Positions 34,230 through 48,094 of a stretch of DNA of 64,000 nt are shown here, one piece after another; position 1 is the stretch's first letter; the number at the start of each line of letters is the position of its first letter. The position numbers were made by a program, and so were the translations under genes. The stretch comes from Myoxocephalus aenaeus (taxonomy: Eukaryota > Chordata > Actinopteri > Perciformes > Cottidae), in the NCBI GenBank assembly GCA_038501785.1, contig JBAMJR010000712.1:1-64000 (forward strand), read 5' to 3'. The notes beneath the pieces were generated by a model. That model did no database searches. It saw only the letters and a program-made list of their open reading frames with translations, and had not been told where the DNA came from.

Positions 34230-34699
34230 GGTCCTATTAGCTCGCGGATAGTACCATTGGAATCGCATTGGCCATTATAGTGGGGGAGTCGGGTTTCAAG
34301 TCTCTGCGACCTTCCCGGAAAAAACGCAACAAGCCGACGATAATCCACTCATCCAAAAGCCCAGTTTCAAGTAGCCTGGGTCCAATGACCTTTATAAAAG
34401 ACCTATTTCCAGATTCCGGGTTCCATCGTTTCCCCGCTAGCCTAGTGGTCTAAGCGCAGGGCATTAGCTTAAACCCGGTGCCAGTGGTTGGCGGTTCGCA
34501 GCCCGAGAGAGACTCATCTGAACCATCTCGGGTTAGCACGGTCCGATTAGCTCGCCGGTAGTACCGTTGGAATCGCGTCGGCCATTGTACTGGGGGGAGT
34601 TGACTTTCAAGTCTCTGCGACCTTCAGAAAAAAACGCCGGTTCCAATGGTTGGCGGTTCGCATCCCGAGAGAGACTCATCTGAACCATCTTGAGTTAGC
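34230..34699 (+). mobile_element. tRNA-like insert, unit 17 spacer
   Basis: Same structure as the first copy, with both GGTCC...GCGACC modules and the A/B box pair. Confidence 0.55.
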
Positions 34700-35620
34700 G
34701 ATGTTTTCACTCAGTTTATTGTGTATGTTCTGCATATAAACTATTCCGGGAGTGACTTTCCCAATCCCAATCCCTCAACCACTCACCTATCAACCTAACC
34801 AAGGGCATACATCTAACATCTAGCACTTTTCTTTGTATCCATGGTCCCGGACTTTCTTTACTCTAGAGAACCAGGGGCACAGGACTTTAAAACAAGCGCA
34901 CAGGGGTTTTTAACTCAGGGGGTGTGCTTAAGTGTGGGTCCACGGGGTCGGAGGGTGAGCCGGGTTAGGGGGGTGAGCTCCAGAGGTGGTTCAAGGGGGT
35001 CACATGACCCCAACTTTTACCCAGAGAAGGTGACCTTATTCCTGGGTAAAGTTAGCCAATGTGTGCCCTGGAAGCCATCTCCCTCCAAATGACCCTCCAG
35101 TTCCCCAGTGTCCCTGTTACTTCCCCTGACTCTGACCCAGAGTCCCATGTACTTTTATAGGGGCATTTCCCCAACCTTTACCCAGAGAAAGTGACCTCAA
35201 GCCTGGGTAAAGTCAGACCACGAGTGCCCTGGAAGTCATCTTCCTCCAAATGACCCTTCAGTGCCCCAGTGTCCCTGTTACTTCCCCTGACTCTGACCCA
35301 GAGTCCCATGCACTTTTATAGGGGCATTTCCCCACCCTTTACCCAGAGAACGTGACCTCAAACCTGGGTAAAGTATGACAAAGTATGCCCTGGAAGTCAT
35401 CGCCCCCCAAATGACCGTTAACCTGAGCATAGAACCTTGGGATCAAAGCATAGAACCTTGAGATCACTGCACAGAATCAGAGCAATATTTATCTCATTCT
35501 TTCTTTCTTAGAACCTCAGGATCAGAGCATAGAACCGTGAGATCAAAGCATAGAACCCTGACGTCAGAGCATACAACTTAGTCTTAGAAACTGTCTCTTT
35601 ATTTTATTTTCACAAATGCA

Positions 35621-35742
35621 CAAGGCTCAGCCGAACGGCAAAGCCTGTCAAAAATAGGTTCAACTCATTGGTGTTCCTCTCCACGGAAGTCTTTAGTAAA
35701 AGGCGAAAGACTTGTGCGTTATGAAGAGAAACCAAAGTAAGT
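35621..35742 (-). ncRNA. U5 snRNA, unit 18 (type B)
   Basis: Intact; its PSE is at 35785-35804. Confidence 0.93.
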
Positions 35743-36088
35743 ACTGCCCTCTTGTCAAGAGCAGCAGGTAATGTAGTCGTCCCAGTCAAATGTCTCACGG
35801 TAAGCCTCGGTTGACGTGCTGTGTTCAAAACAACAGGCCACACCCATTACCACGCCCATATTTTAAAGAGGGCGTTCCCACATTTTAAAGAGAGCAACAG
35901 TGTCCATTGCACAGTCTGTGTCCCTTCCAATAGAGAGAGGGGCATCAGTAACAGGTACACAGGCCCTTTGTTTGACACATGTCCTGAAGACCGACAGCGA
36001 CTGAGACTTGTATCGTTGACGACAGAATCAAAGTCAACGACAGACTGCTCCATCGGATTGGTGTTTTGTTGTCCACAAGGCATTTGAA

Positions 36089-36276
36089 GGGTGCACCGTT
36101 CCCAGCAATACTGCAATACCGGGTCGATGCGTGGAGTGAACAGAGCAAGCTCCTATTTCGTCTCCCAAGGCTAAAAATCTGCTTAATAAGACATCCTCGT
36201 ATAGAGGACGTATCAGATATTAAACTGATAAGAACAGATACTACACTTGATCTTAGCCAAAAGGCCGAGAAGCGAT
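36089..36276 (-). ncRNA. U2 snRNA, unit 18 (type B)
   Basis: Full-length type B copy with a complete promoter. Confidence 0.96.
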
Positions 36277-36908
36277 GACCACAAAGGGTTTGCGTCCTGA
36301 GCCCACCTCCTGGGACCGTTCTCACTGGTCATGGTGCAGTTCTTTCAATTAGGCAGAGCAGCGGCAGCTGCTTAGCAACACCCGCCCCAGGCCTCCATGG
36401 TCAGGCTCCATGGTCAGGCATCTAGTTAAGTAAAGATGTATCTCTTTCTTTCTTTTTTTAGAACCTGAGGATCAGAGCATGGCACCTTGAGATCAAAGCA
36501 TAGAAGCCTGATGTATCTCATTATTTCTCTCTTCAAACCTGAGGATCAGAGCATAGAACCTTGGGATCAAAGCATAGAACCCTGATGTCAGAGCATAGAA
36601 CCTTGAGATCAAAGCATAGAACCCTGATGTCAGAGCAAGATTGATCTCATGATTTATTTCTCAGAACCTGAGGATCAGAGCATAGAACCTTGAGATAGAC
36701 TCATTTGAACCATCTTGAGTTAGCAGTGTTTCGCCTCAGTTGATGTGTATATTCTTGCATATGAACTATTCCAGGAGCGACTTTCCCAATCCCTTTCCCC
36801 CTACCTCAACCACTCACCCATCAACACCTGACCTCATTTGAATATCAAACAAAGGTGTTAGAAGCTCAATTAGCAAAATGACTCATTCTCAGAAAAGTGC
36901 CTTGCCAT

Positions 36909-37378
36909 GGTCCTATTAGCTCGCGGATAGTACCATTGGAATCGCATTGGCCATTATAGTGGGGGAGTCGGGTTTCAAGTCTCTGCGACCTTCCCGGAAA
37001 AAACGCAACAAGCCGACGATAATCCACTCATCCAAAAGCCCAGTTTCAAGTAGCCTGGGTCCAATGACCTTTATAAAAGACCTATTTCCAGATTCCGGGT
37101 TCCATCGTTTCCCCGCTAGCCTAGTGGTCTAAGCGCAGGGCATTAGCTTAAACCCGGTGCCAGTGGTTGGCGGTTCGCAGCCCGAGAGAGACTCATCTGA
37201 ACCATCTCGGGTTAGCACGGTCCGATTAGCTCGCCGGTAGTACCGTTGGAATCGCGTCGGCCATTGTACTGGGGGGAGTTGACTTTCAAGTCTCTGCGAC
37301 CTTCAGAAAAAAACGCCGGTTCCAATGGTTGGCGGTTCGCATCCCGAGAGAGACTCATCTGAACCATCTTGAGTTAGC
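36909..37378 (+). mobile_element. tRNA-like insert, unit 18 spacer
   Basis: Intact copy of the composite insert. Confidence 0.55.
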
Positions 37379-38299
37379 GATGTTTTCACTCAGTTTATTG
37401 TGTATGTTCTGCATATAAACTATTCCGGGAGTGACTTTCCCAATCCCAATCCCTCAACCACTCACCTATCAACCTAACCAAGGGCATACATCTAACATCT
37501 AGCACTTTTCTTTGTATCCATGGTCCCGGACTTTCTTTACTCTAGAGAACCAGGGGCACAGGACTTTAAAACAAGCGCACAGGGGTTTTTAACTCAGGGG
37601 GTGTGCTTAAGTGTGGGTCCACGGGGTCGGAGGGTGAGCCGGGTTAGGGGGGTGAGCTCCAGAGGTGGTTCAAGGGGGTCACATGACCCCAACTTTTACC
37701 CAGAGAAGGTGACCTTATTCCTGGGTAAAGTTAGCCAATGTGTGCCCTGGAAGCCATCTCCCTCCAAATGACCCTCCAGTTCCCCAGTGTCCCTGTTACT
37801 TCCCCTGACTCTGACCCAGAGTCCCATGTACTTTTATAGGGGCATTTCCCCAACCTTTACCCAGAGAAAGTGACCTCAAGCCTGGGTAAAGTCAGACCAC
37901 GAGTGCCCTGGAAGTCATCTTCCTCCAAATGACCCTTCAGTGCCCCAGTGTCCCTGTTACTTCCCCTGACTCTGACCCAGAGTCCCATGCACTTTTATAG
38001 GGGCATTTCCCCACCCTTTACCCAGAGAACGTGACCTCAAACCTGGGTAAAGTATGACAAAGTATGCCCTGGAAGTCATCGCCCCCCAAATGACCGTTAA
38101 CCTGAGCATAGAACCTTGGGATCAAAGCATAGAACCTTGAGATCACTGCACAGAATCAGAGCAATATTTATCTCATTCTTTCTTTCTTAGAACCTCAGGA
38201 TCAGAGCATAGAACCGTGAGATCAAAGCATAGAACCCTGACGTCAGAGCATACAACTTAGTCTTAGAAACTGTCTCTTTATTTTATTTTCACAAATGCA

Positions 38300-38421
38300 C
38301 AAGGCTCAGCCGAACGGCAAAGCCTGTCAAAAATAGGTTCAACTCATTGGTGTTCCTCTCCACGGAAGTCTTTAGTAAAAGGCGAAAGACTTGTGCGTTA
38401 TGAAGAGAAACCAAAGTAAGT
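38300..38421 (-). ncRNA. U5 snRNA, unit 19 (type B)
   Basis: Intact type B U5. Confidence 0.93.
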
Positions 38422-38767
38422 ACTGCCCTCTTGTCAAGAGCAGCAGGTAATGTAGTCGTCCCAGTCAAATGTCTCACGGTAAGCCTCGGTTGACGTGCTG
38501 TGTTCAAAACAACAGGCCACACCCATTACCACGCCCATATTTTAAAGAGGGCGTTCCCACATTTTAAAGAGAGCAACAGTGTCCATTGCACAGTCTGTGT
38601 CCCTTCCAATAGAGAGAGGGGCATCAGTAACAGGTACACAGGCCCTTTGTTTGACACATGTCCTGAAGACCGACAGCGACTGAGACTTGTATCGTTGACG
38701 ACAGAATCAAAGTCAACGACAGACTGCTCCATCGGATTGGTGTTTTGTTGTCCACAAGGCATTTGAA

Positions 38768-38954
38768 GGGTGCACCGTTCCCAGCAATACTGCAATACCG
38801 GGTCGATGCGTGGAGTGAACAGAGCAAGCTCCTATTTCTCTCCCAAGGCTAAAAATCTGCTTAATAAGACATCCTCGTATAGAGGACGTATCAGATATTA
38901 AACTGATAAGAACAGATACTACACTTGATCTTAGCCAAAAGGCCGAGAAGCGAT
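38768..38954 (-). ncRNA. U2 snRNA, unit 19 (type B, 1-nt deletion)
   Basis: The copy is 187 nt because nt 117 (the C/U site) is missing: plus strand TATTTCTCTCCC for TATTTCGTCTCCC. The site lies downstream of the Sm region, outside the branch-point and stem II parts. It may be a true minor variant or a sequencing error. Confidence 0.9.
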
Positions 38955-39586
38955 GACCACAAAGGGTTTGCGTCCTGAGCCCACCTCCTGGGACCGTTCT
39001 CACTGGTCATGGTGCAGTTCTTTCAATTAGGCAGAGCAGCGGCAGCTGCTTAGCAACACCCGCCCCAGGCCTCCATGGTCAGGCTCCATGGTCAGGCATC
39101 TAGTTAAGTAAAGATGTATCTCTTTCTTTCTTTTTTTAGAACCTGAGGATCAGAGCATGGCACCTTGAGATCAAAGCATAGAAGCCTGATGTATCTCATT
39201 ATTTCTCTCTTCAAACCTGAGGATCAGAGCATAGAACCTTGGGATCAAAGCATAGAACCCTGATGTCAGAGCATAGAACCTTGAGATCAAAGCATAGAAC
39301 CCTGATGTCAGAGCAAGATTGATCTCATGATTTATTTCTCAGAACCTGAGGATCAGAGCATAGAACCTTGAGATAGACTCATTTGAACCATCTTGAGTTA
39401 GCAGTGTTTCGCCTCAGTTGATGTGTATATTCTTGCATATGAACTATTCCAGGAGCGACTTTCCCAATCCCTTTCCCCCTACCTCAACCACTCACCCATC
39501 AACACCTGACCTCATTTGAATATCAAACAAAGGTGTTAGAAGCTCAATTAGCAAAATGACTCATTCTCAGAAAAGTGCCTTGCCAT

Positions 39587-40056
39587 GGTCCTATTAGCTC
39601 GCGGATAGTACCATTGGAATCGCATTGGCCATTATAGTGGGGGAGTCGGGTTTCAAGTCTCTGCGACCTTCCCGGAAAAAACGCAACAAGCCGACGATAA
39701 TCCACTCATCCAAAAGCCCAGTTTCAAGTAGCCTGGGTCCAATGACCTTTATAAAAGACCTATTTCCAGATTCCGGGTTCCATCGTTTCCCCGCTAGCCT
39801 AGTGGTCTAAGCGCAGGGCATTAGCTTAAACCCGGTGCCAGTGGTTGGCGGTTCGCAGCCCGAGAGAGACTCATCTGAACCATCTCGGGTTAGCACGGTC
39901 CGATTAGCTCGCCGGTAGTACCGTTGGAATCGCGTCGGCCATTGTACTGGGGGGAGTTGACTTTCAAGTCTCTGCGACCTTCAGAAAAAAACGCCGGTTC
40001 CAATGGTTGGCGGTTCGCATCCCGAGAGAGACTCATCTGAACCATCTTGAGTTAGC
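39587..40056 (+). mobile_element. tRNA-like insert, unit 19 spacer
   Basis: Intact copy of the composite insert. Confidence 0.55.
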
Positions 40057-40977
40057 GATGTTTTCACTCAGTTTATTGTGTATGTTCTGCATATAAACTA
40101 TTCCGGGAGTGACTTTCCCAATCCCAATCCCTCAACCACTCACCTATCAACCTAACCAAGGGCATACATCTAACATCTAGCACTTTTCTTTGTATCCATG
40201 GTCCCGGACTTTCTTTACTCTAGAGAACCAGGGGCACAGGACTTTAAAACAAGCGCACAGGGGTTTTTAACTCAGGGGGTGTGCTTAAGTGTGGGTCCAC
40301 GGGGTCGGAGGGTGAGCCGGGTTAGGGGGGTGAGCTCCAGAGGTGGTTCAAGGGGGTCACATGACCCCAACTTTTACCCAGAGAAGGTGACCTTATTCCT
40401 GGGTAAAGTTAGCCAATGTGTGCCCTGGAAGCCATCTCCCTCCAAATGACCCTCCAGTTCCCCAGTGTCCCTGTTACTTCCCCTGACTCTGACCCAGAGT
40501 CCCATGTACTTTTATAGGGGCATTTCCCCAACCTTTACCCAGAGAAAGTGACCTCAAGCCTGGGTAAAGTCAGACCACGAGTGCCCTGGAAGTCATCTTC
40601 CTCCAAATGACCCTTCAGTGCCCCAGTGTCCCTGTTACTTCCCCTGACTCTGACCCAGAGTCCCATGCACTTTTATAGGGGCATTTCCCCACCCTTTACC
40701 CAGAGAACGTGACCTCAAACCTGGGTAAAGTATGACAAAGTATGCCCTGGAAGTCATCGCCCCCCAAATGACCGTTAACCTGAGCATAGAACCTTGGGAT
40801 CAAAGCATAGAACCTTGAGATCACTGCACAGAATCAGAGCAATATTTATCTCATTCTTTCTTTCTTAGAACCTCAGGATCAGAGCATAGAACCGTGAGAT
40901 CAAAGCATAGAACCCTGACGTCAGAGCATACAACTTAGTCTTAGAAACTGTCTCTTTATTTTATTTTCACAAATGCA

Positions 40978-41099
40978 CAAGGCTCAGCCGAACGGCAAAG
41001 CCTGTCAAAAATAGGTTCAACTCATTGGTGTTCCTCTCCACGGAAGTCTTTAGTAAAAGGCGAAAGACTTGTGCGTTATGAAGAGAAACCAAAGTAAGT
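40978..41099 (-). ncRNA. U5 snRNA, unit 20 (type B)
   Basis: Intact type B U5. Confidence 0.93.
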
Positions 41100-41445
41100 A
41101 CTGCCCTCTTGTCAAGAGCAGCAGGTAATGTAGTCGTCCCAGTCAAATGTCTCACGGTAAGCCTCGGTTGACGTGCTGTGTTCAAAACAACAGGCCACAC
41201 CCATTACCACGCCCATATTTTAAAGAGGGCGTTCCCACATTTTAAAGAGAGCAACAGTGTCCATTGCACAGTCTGTGTCCCTTCCAATAGAGAGAGGGGC
41301 ATCAGTAACAGGTACACAGGCCCTTTGTTTGACACATGTCCTGAAGACCGACAGCGACTGAGACTTGTATCGTTGACGACAGAATCAAAGTCAACGACAG
41401 ACTGCTCCATCGGATTGGTGTTTTGTTGTCCACAAGGCATTTGAA

Positions 41446-41633
41446 GGGTGCACCGTTCCCAGCAATACTGCAATACCGGGTCGATGCGTGGAGTGAACAG
41501 AGCAAGCTCCTATTTCGTCTCCCAAGGCTAAAAATCTGCTTAATAAGACATCCTCGTATAGAGGACGTATCAGATATTAAACTGATAAGAACAGATACTA
41601 CACTTGATCTTAGCCAAAAGGCCGAGAAGCGAT
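41446..41633 (-). ncRNA. U2 snRNA, unit 20 (type B)
   Basis: Full length. One extra C lies in the 5' flank (GAGCCCCACC, near 41661), between the start and the PSE-like element, which would shift the spacing by 1 bp if real. Confidence 0.96.
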
Positions 41634-42266
41634 GACCACAAAGGGTTTGCGTCCTGAGCCCCACCTCCTGGGACCGTTCTCACTGGTCATGGTGCAGTTC
41701 TTTCAATTAGGCAGAGCAGCGGCAGCTGCTTAGCAACACCCGCCCCAGGCCTCCATGGTCAGGCTCCATGGTCAGGCATCTAGTTAAGTAAAGATGTATC
41801 TCTTTCTTTCTTTTTTTAGAACCTGAGGATCAGAGCATGGCACCTTGAGATCAAAGCATAGAAGCCTGATGTATCTCATTATTTCTCTCTTCAAACCTGA
41901 GGATCAGAGCATAGAACCTTGGGATCAAAGCATAGAACCCTGATGTCAGAGCATAGAACCTTGAGATCAAAGCATAGAACCCTGATGTCAGAGCAAGATT
42001 GATCTCATGATTTATTTCTCAGAACCTGAGGATCAGAGCATAGAACCTTGAGATAGACTCATTTGAACCATCTTGAGTTAGCAGTGTTTCGCCTCAGTTG
42101 ATGTGTATATTCTTGCATATGAACTATTCCAGGAGCGACTTTCCCAATCCCTTTCCCCCTACCTCAACCACTCACCCATCAACACCTGACCTCATTTGAA
42201 TATCAAACAAAGGTGTTAGAAGCTCAATTAGCAAAATGACTCATTCTCAGAAAAGTGCCTTGCCAT

Positions 42267-42736
42267 GGTCCTATTAGCTCGCGGATAGTACCATTGGAAT
42301 CGCATTGGCCATTATAGTGGGGGAGTCGGGTTTCAAGTCTCTGCGACCTTCCCGGAAAAAACGCAACAAGCCGACGATAATCCACTCATCCAAAAGCCCA
42401 GTTTCAAGTAGCCTGGGTCCAATGACCTTTATAAAAGACCTATTTCCAGATTCCGGGTTCCATCGTTTCCCCGCTAGCCTAGTGGTCTAAGCGCAGGGCA
42501 TTAGCTTAAACCCGGTGCCAGTGGTTGGCGGTTCGCAGCCCGAGAGAGACTCATCTGAACCATCTCGGGTTAGCACGGTCCGATTAGCTCGCCGGTAGTA
42601 CCGTTGGAATCGCGTCGGCCATTGTACTGGGGGGAGTTGACTTTCAAGTCTCTGCGACCTTCAGAAAAAAACGCCGGTTCCAATGGTTGGCGGTTCGCAT
42701 CCCGAGAGAGACTCATCTGAACCATCTTGAGTTAGC
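42267..42736 (+). mobile_element. tRNA-like insert, unit 20 spacer
   Basis: Intact copy of the composite insert. Confidence 0.55.
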
Positions 42737-43657
42737 GATGTTTTCACTCAGTTTATTGTGTATGTTCTGCATATAAACTATTCCGGGAGTGACTTTCCCA
42801 ATCCCAATCCCTCAACCACTCACCTATCAACCTAACCAAGGGCATACATCTAACATCTAGCACTTTTCTTTGTATCCATGGTCCCGGACTTTCTTTACTC
42901 TAGAGAACCAGGGGCACAGGACTTTAAAACAAGCGCACAGGGGTTTTTAACTCAGGGGGTGTGCTTAAGTGTGGGTCCACGGGGTCGGAGGGTGAGCCGG
43001 GTTAGGGGGGTGAGCTCCAGAGGTGGTTCAAGGGGGTCACATGACCCCAACTTTTACCCAGAGAAGGTGACCTTATTCCTGGGTAAAGTTAGCCAATGTG
43101 TGCCCTGGAAGCCATCTCCCTCCAAATGACCCTCCAGTTCCCCAGTGTCCCTGTTACTTCCCCTGACTCTGACCCAGAGTCCCATGTACTTTTATAGGGG
43201 CATTTCCCCAACCTTTACCCAGAGAAAGTGACCTCAAGCCTGGGTAAAGTCAGACCACGAGTGCCCTGGAAGTCATCTTCCTCCAAATGACCCTTCAGTG
43301 CCCCAGTGTCCCTGTTACTTCCCCTGACTCTGACCCAGAGTCCCATGCACTTTTATAGGGGCATTTCCCCACCCTTTACCCAGAGAACGTGACCTCAAAC
43401 CTGGGTAAAGTATGACAAAGTATGCCCTGGAAGTCATCGCCCCCCAAATGACCGTTAACCTGAGCATAGAACCTTGGGATCAAAGCATAGAACCTTGAGA
43501 TCACTGCACAGAATCAGAGCAATATTTATCTCATTCTTTCTTTCTTAGAACCTCAGGATCAGAGCATAGAACCGTGAGATCAAAGCATAGAACCCTGACG
43601 TCAGAGCATACAACTTAGTCTTAGAAACTGTCTCTTTATTTTATTTTCACAAATGCA

Positions 43658-43779
43658 CAAGGCTCAGCCGAACGGCAAAGCCTGTCAAAAATAGGTTCAA
43701 CTCATTGGTGTTCCTCTCCACGGAAGTCTTTAGTAAAAGGCGAAAGACTTGTGCGTTATGAAGAGAAACCAAAGTAAGT
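43658..43779 (-). ncRNA. U5 snRNA, unit 21 (type B)
   Basis: Intact type B U5. Confidence 0.93.
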
Positions 43780-44125
43780 ACTGCCCTCTTGTCAAGAGCA
43801 GCAGGTAATGTAGTCGTCCCAGTCAAATGTCTCACGGTAAGCCTCGGTTGACGTGCTGTGTTCAAAACAACAGGCCACACCCATTACCACGCCCATATTT
43901 TAAAGAGGGCGTTCCCACATTTTAAAGAGAGCAACAGTGTCCATTGCACAGTCTGTGTCCCTTCCAATAGAGAGAGGGGCATCAGTAACAGGTACACAGG
44001 CCCTTTGTTTGACACATGTCCTGAAGACCGACAGCGACTGAGACTTGTATCGTTGACGACAGAATCAAAGTCAACGACAGACTGCTCCATCGGATTGGTG
44101 TTTTGTTGTCCACAAGGCATTTGAA

Positions 44126-44313
44126 GGGTGCACCGTTCCCAGCAATACTGCAATACCGGGTCGATGCGTGGAGTGAACAGAGCAAGCTCCTATTTCGTCT
44201 CCCAAGGCTAAAAATCTGCTTAATAAGACATCCTCGTATAGAGGACGTATCAGATATTAAACTGATAAGAACAGATACTACACTTGATCTTAGCCAAAAG
44301 GCCGAGAAGCGAT
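44126..44313 (-). ncRNA. U2 snRNA, unit 21 (type B)
   Basis: Full-length type B copy. Confidence 0.96.
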
Positions 44314-44945
44314 GACCACAAAGGGTTTGCGTCCTGAGCCCACCTCCTGGGACCGTTCTCACTGGTCATGGTGCAGTTCTTTCAATTAGGCAGAGCAGCG
44401 GCAGCTGCTTAGCAACACCCGCCCCAGGCCTCCATGGTCAGGCTCCATGGTCAGGCATCTAGTTAAGTAAAGATGTATCTCTTTCTTTCTTTTTTTAGAA
44501 CCTGAGGATCAGAGCATGGCACCTTGAGATCAAAGCATAGAAGCCTGATGTATCTCATTATTTCTCTCTTCAAACCTGAGGATCAGAGCATAGAACCTTG
44601 GGATCAAAGCATAGAACCCTGATGTCAGAGCATAGAACCTTGAGATCAAAGCATAGAACCCTGATGTCAGAGCAAGATTGATCTCATGATTTATTTCTCA
44701 GAACCTGAGGATCAGAGCATAGAACCTTGAGATAGACTCATTTGAACCATCTTGAGTTAGCAGTGTTTCGCCTCAGTTGATGTGTATATTCTTGCATATG
44801 AACTATTCCAGGAGCGACTTTCCCAATCCCTTTCCCCCTACCTCAACCACTCACCCATCAACACCTGACCTCATTTGAATATCAAACAAAGGTGTTAGAA
44901 GCTCAATTAGCAAAATGACTCATTCTCAGAAAAGTGCCTTGCCAT

Positions 44946-45415
44946 GGTCCTATTAGCTCGCGGATAGTACCATTGGAATCGCATTGGCCATTATAGTGGG
45001 GGAGTCGGGTTTCAAGTCTCTGCGACCTTCCCGGAAAAAACGCAACAAGCCGACGATAATCCACTCATCCAAAAGCCCAGTTTCAAGTAGCCTGGGTCCA
45101 ATGACCTTTATAAAAGACCTATTTCCAGATTCCGGGTTCCATCGTTTCCCCGCTAGCCTAGTGGTCTAAGCGCAGGGCATTAGCTTAAACCCGGTGCCAG
45201 TGGTTGGCGGTTCGCAGCCCGAGAGAGACTCATCTGAACCATCTCGGGTTAGCACGGTCCGATTAGCTCGCCGGTAGTACCGTTGGAATCGCGTCGGCCA
45301 TTGTACTGGGGGGAGTTGACTTTCAAGTCTCTGCGACCTTCAGAAAAAAACGCCGGTTCCAATGGTTGGCGGTTCGCATCCCGAGAGAGACTCATCTGAA
45401 CCATCTTGAGTTAGC
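44946..45415 (+). mobile_element. tRNA-like insert, unit 21 spacer
   Basis: Intact copy of the composite insert. Confidence 0.55.
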
Positions 45416-46336
45416 GATGTTTTCACTCAGTTTATTGTGTATGTTCTGCATATAAACTATTCCGGGAGTGACTTTCCCAATCCCAATCCCTCAACCACTC
45501 ACCTATCAACCTAACCAAGGGCATACATCTAACATCTAGCACTTTTCTTTGTATCCATGGTCCCGGACTTTCTTTACTCTAGAGAACCAGGGGCACAGGA
45601 CTTTAAAACAAGCGCACAGGGGTTTTTAACTCAGGGGGTGTGCTTAAGTGTGGGTCCACGGGGTCGGAGGGTGAGCCGGGTTAGGGGGGTGAGCTCCAGA
45701 GGTGGTTCAAGGGGGTCACATGACCCCAACTTTTACCCAGAGAAGGTGACCTTATTCCTGGGTAAAGTTAGCCAATGTGTGCCCTGGAAGCCATCTCCCT
45801 CCAAATGACCCTCCAGTTCCCCAGTGTCCCTGTTACTTCCCCTGACTCTGACCCAGAGTCCCATGTACTTTTATAGGGGCATTTCCCCAACCTTTACCCA
45901 GAGAAAGTGACCTCAAGCCTGGGTAAAGTCAGACCACGAGTGCCCTGGAAGTCATCTTCCTCCAAATGACCCTTCAGTGCCCCAGTGTCCCTGTTACTTC
46001 CCCTGACTCTGACCCAGAGTCCCATGCACTTTTATAGGGGCATTTCCCCACCCTTTACCCAGAGAACGTGACCTCAAACCTGGGTAAAGTATGACAAAGT
46101 ATGCCCTGGAAGTCATCGCCCCCCAAATGACCGTTAACCTGAGCATAGAACCTTGGGATCAAAGCATAGAACCTTGAGATCACTGCACAGAATCAGAGCA
46201 ATATTTATCTCATTCTTTCTTTCTTAGAACCTCAGGATCAGAGCATAGAACCGTGAGATCAAAGCATAGAACCCTGACGTCAGAGCATACAACTTAGTCT
46301 TAGAAACTGTCTCTTTATTTTATTTTCACAAATGCA

Positions 46337-46458
46337 CAAGGCTCAGCCGAACGGCAAAGCCTGTCAAAAATAGGTTCAACTCATTGGTGTTCCTCTCCAC
46401 GGAAGTCTTTAGTAAAAGGCGAAAGACTTGTGCGTTATGAAGAGAAACCAAAGTAAGT
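46337..46458 (-). ncRNA. U5 snRNA, unit 22 (type B)
   Basis: Intact type B U5. Confidence 0.93.
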
Positions 46459-46804
46459 ACTGCCCTCTTGTCAAGAGCAGCAGGTAATGTAGTCGTCCCA
46501 GTCAAATGTCTCACGGTAAGCCTCGGTTGACGTGCTGTGTTCAAAACAACAGGCCACACCCATTACCACGCCCATATTTTAAAGAGGGCGTTCCCACATT
46601 TTAAAGAGAGCAACAGTGTCCATTGCACAGTCTGTGTCCCTTCCAATAGAGAGAGGGGCATCAGTAACAGGTACACAGGCCCTTTGTTTGACACATGTCC
46701 TGAAGACCGACAGCGACTGAGACTTGTATCGTTGACGACAGAATCAAAGTCAACGACAGACTGCTCCATCGGATTGGTGTTTTGTTGTCCACAAGGCATT
46801 TGAA

Positions 46805-46992
46805 GGGTGCACCGTTCCCAGCAATACTGCAATACCGGGTCGATGCGTGGAGTGAACAGAGCAAGCTCCTATTTCGTCTCCCAAGGCTAAAAATCTGCTT
46901 AATAAGACATCCTCGTATAGAGGACGTATCAGATATTAAACTGATAAGAACAGATACTACACTTGATCTTAGCCAAAAGGCCGAGAAGCGAT
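46805..46992 (-). ncRNA. U2 snRNA, unit 22 (type B)
   Basis: Full-length type B copy. Confidence 0.96.
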
Positions 46993-47624
46993 GACCACAA
47001 AGGGTTTGCGTCCTGAGCCCACCTCCTGGGACCGTTCTCACTGGTCATGGTGCAGTTCTTTCAATTAGGCAGAGCAGCGGCAGCTGCTTAGCAACACCCG
47101 CCCCAGGCCTCCATGGTCAGGCTCCATGGTCAGGCATCTAGTTAAGTAAAGATGTATCTCTTTCTTTCTTTTTTTAGAACCTGAGGATCAGAGCATGGCA
47201 CCTTGAGATCAAAGCATAGAAGCCTGATGTATCTCATTATTTCTCTCTTCAAACCTGAGGATCAGAGCATAGAACCTTGGGATCAAAGCATAGAACCCTG
47301 ATGTCAGAGCATAGAACCTTGAGATCAAAGCATAGAACCCTGATGTCAGAGCAAGATTGATCTCATGATTTATTTCTCAGAACCTGAGGATCAGAGCATA
47401 GAACCTTGAGATAGACTCATTTGAACCATCTTGAGTTAGCAGTGTTTCGCCTCAGTTGATGTGTATATTCTTGCATATGAACTATTCCAGGAGCGACTTT
47501 CCCAATCCCTTTCCCCCTACCTCAACCACTCACCCATCAACACCTGACCTCATTTGAATATCAAACAAAGGTGTTAGAAGCTCAATTAGCAAAATGACTC
47601 ATTCTCAGAAAAGTGCCTTGCCAT

Positions 47625-48094
47625 GGTCCTATTAGCTCGCGGATAGTACCATTGGAATCGCATTGGCCATTATAGTGGGGGAGTCGGGTTTCAAGTCTCT
47701 GCGACCTTCCCGGAAAAAACGCAACAAGCCGACGATAATCCACTCATCCAAAAGCCCAGTTTCAAGTAGCCTGGGTCCAATGACCTTTATAAAAGACCTA
47801 TTTCCAGATTCCGGGTTCCATCGTTTCCCCGCTAGCCTAGTGGTCTAAGCGCAGGGCATTAGCTTAAACCCGGTGCCAGTGGTTGGCGGTTCGCAGCCCG
47901 AGAGAGACTCATCTGAACCATCTCGGGTTAGCACGGTCCGATTAGCTCGCCGGTAGTACCGTTGGAATCGCGTCGGCCATTGTACTGGGGGGAGTTGACT
48001 TTCAAGTCTCTGCGACCTTCAGAAAAAAACGCCGGTTCCAATGGTTGGCGGTTCGCATCCCGAGAGAGACTCATCTGAACCATCTTGAGTTAGC
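47625..48094 (+). mobile_element. tRNA-like insert, unit 22 spacer
   Basis: Intact copy of the composite insert. Confidence 0.55.
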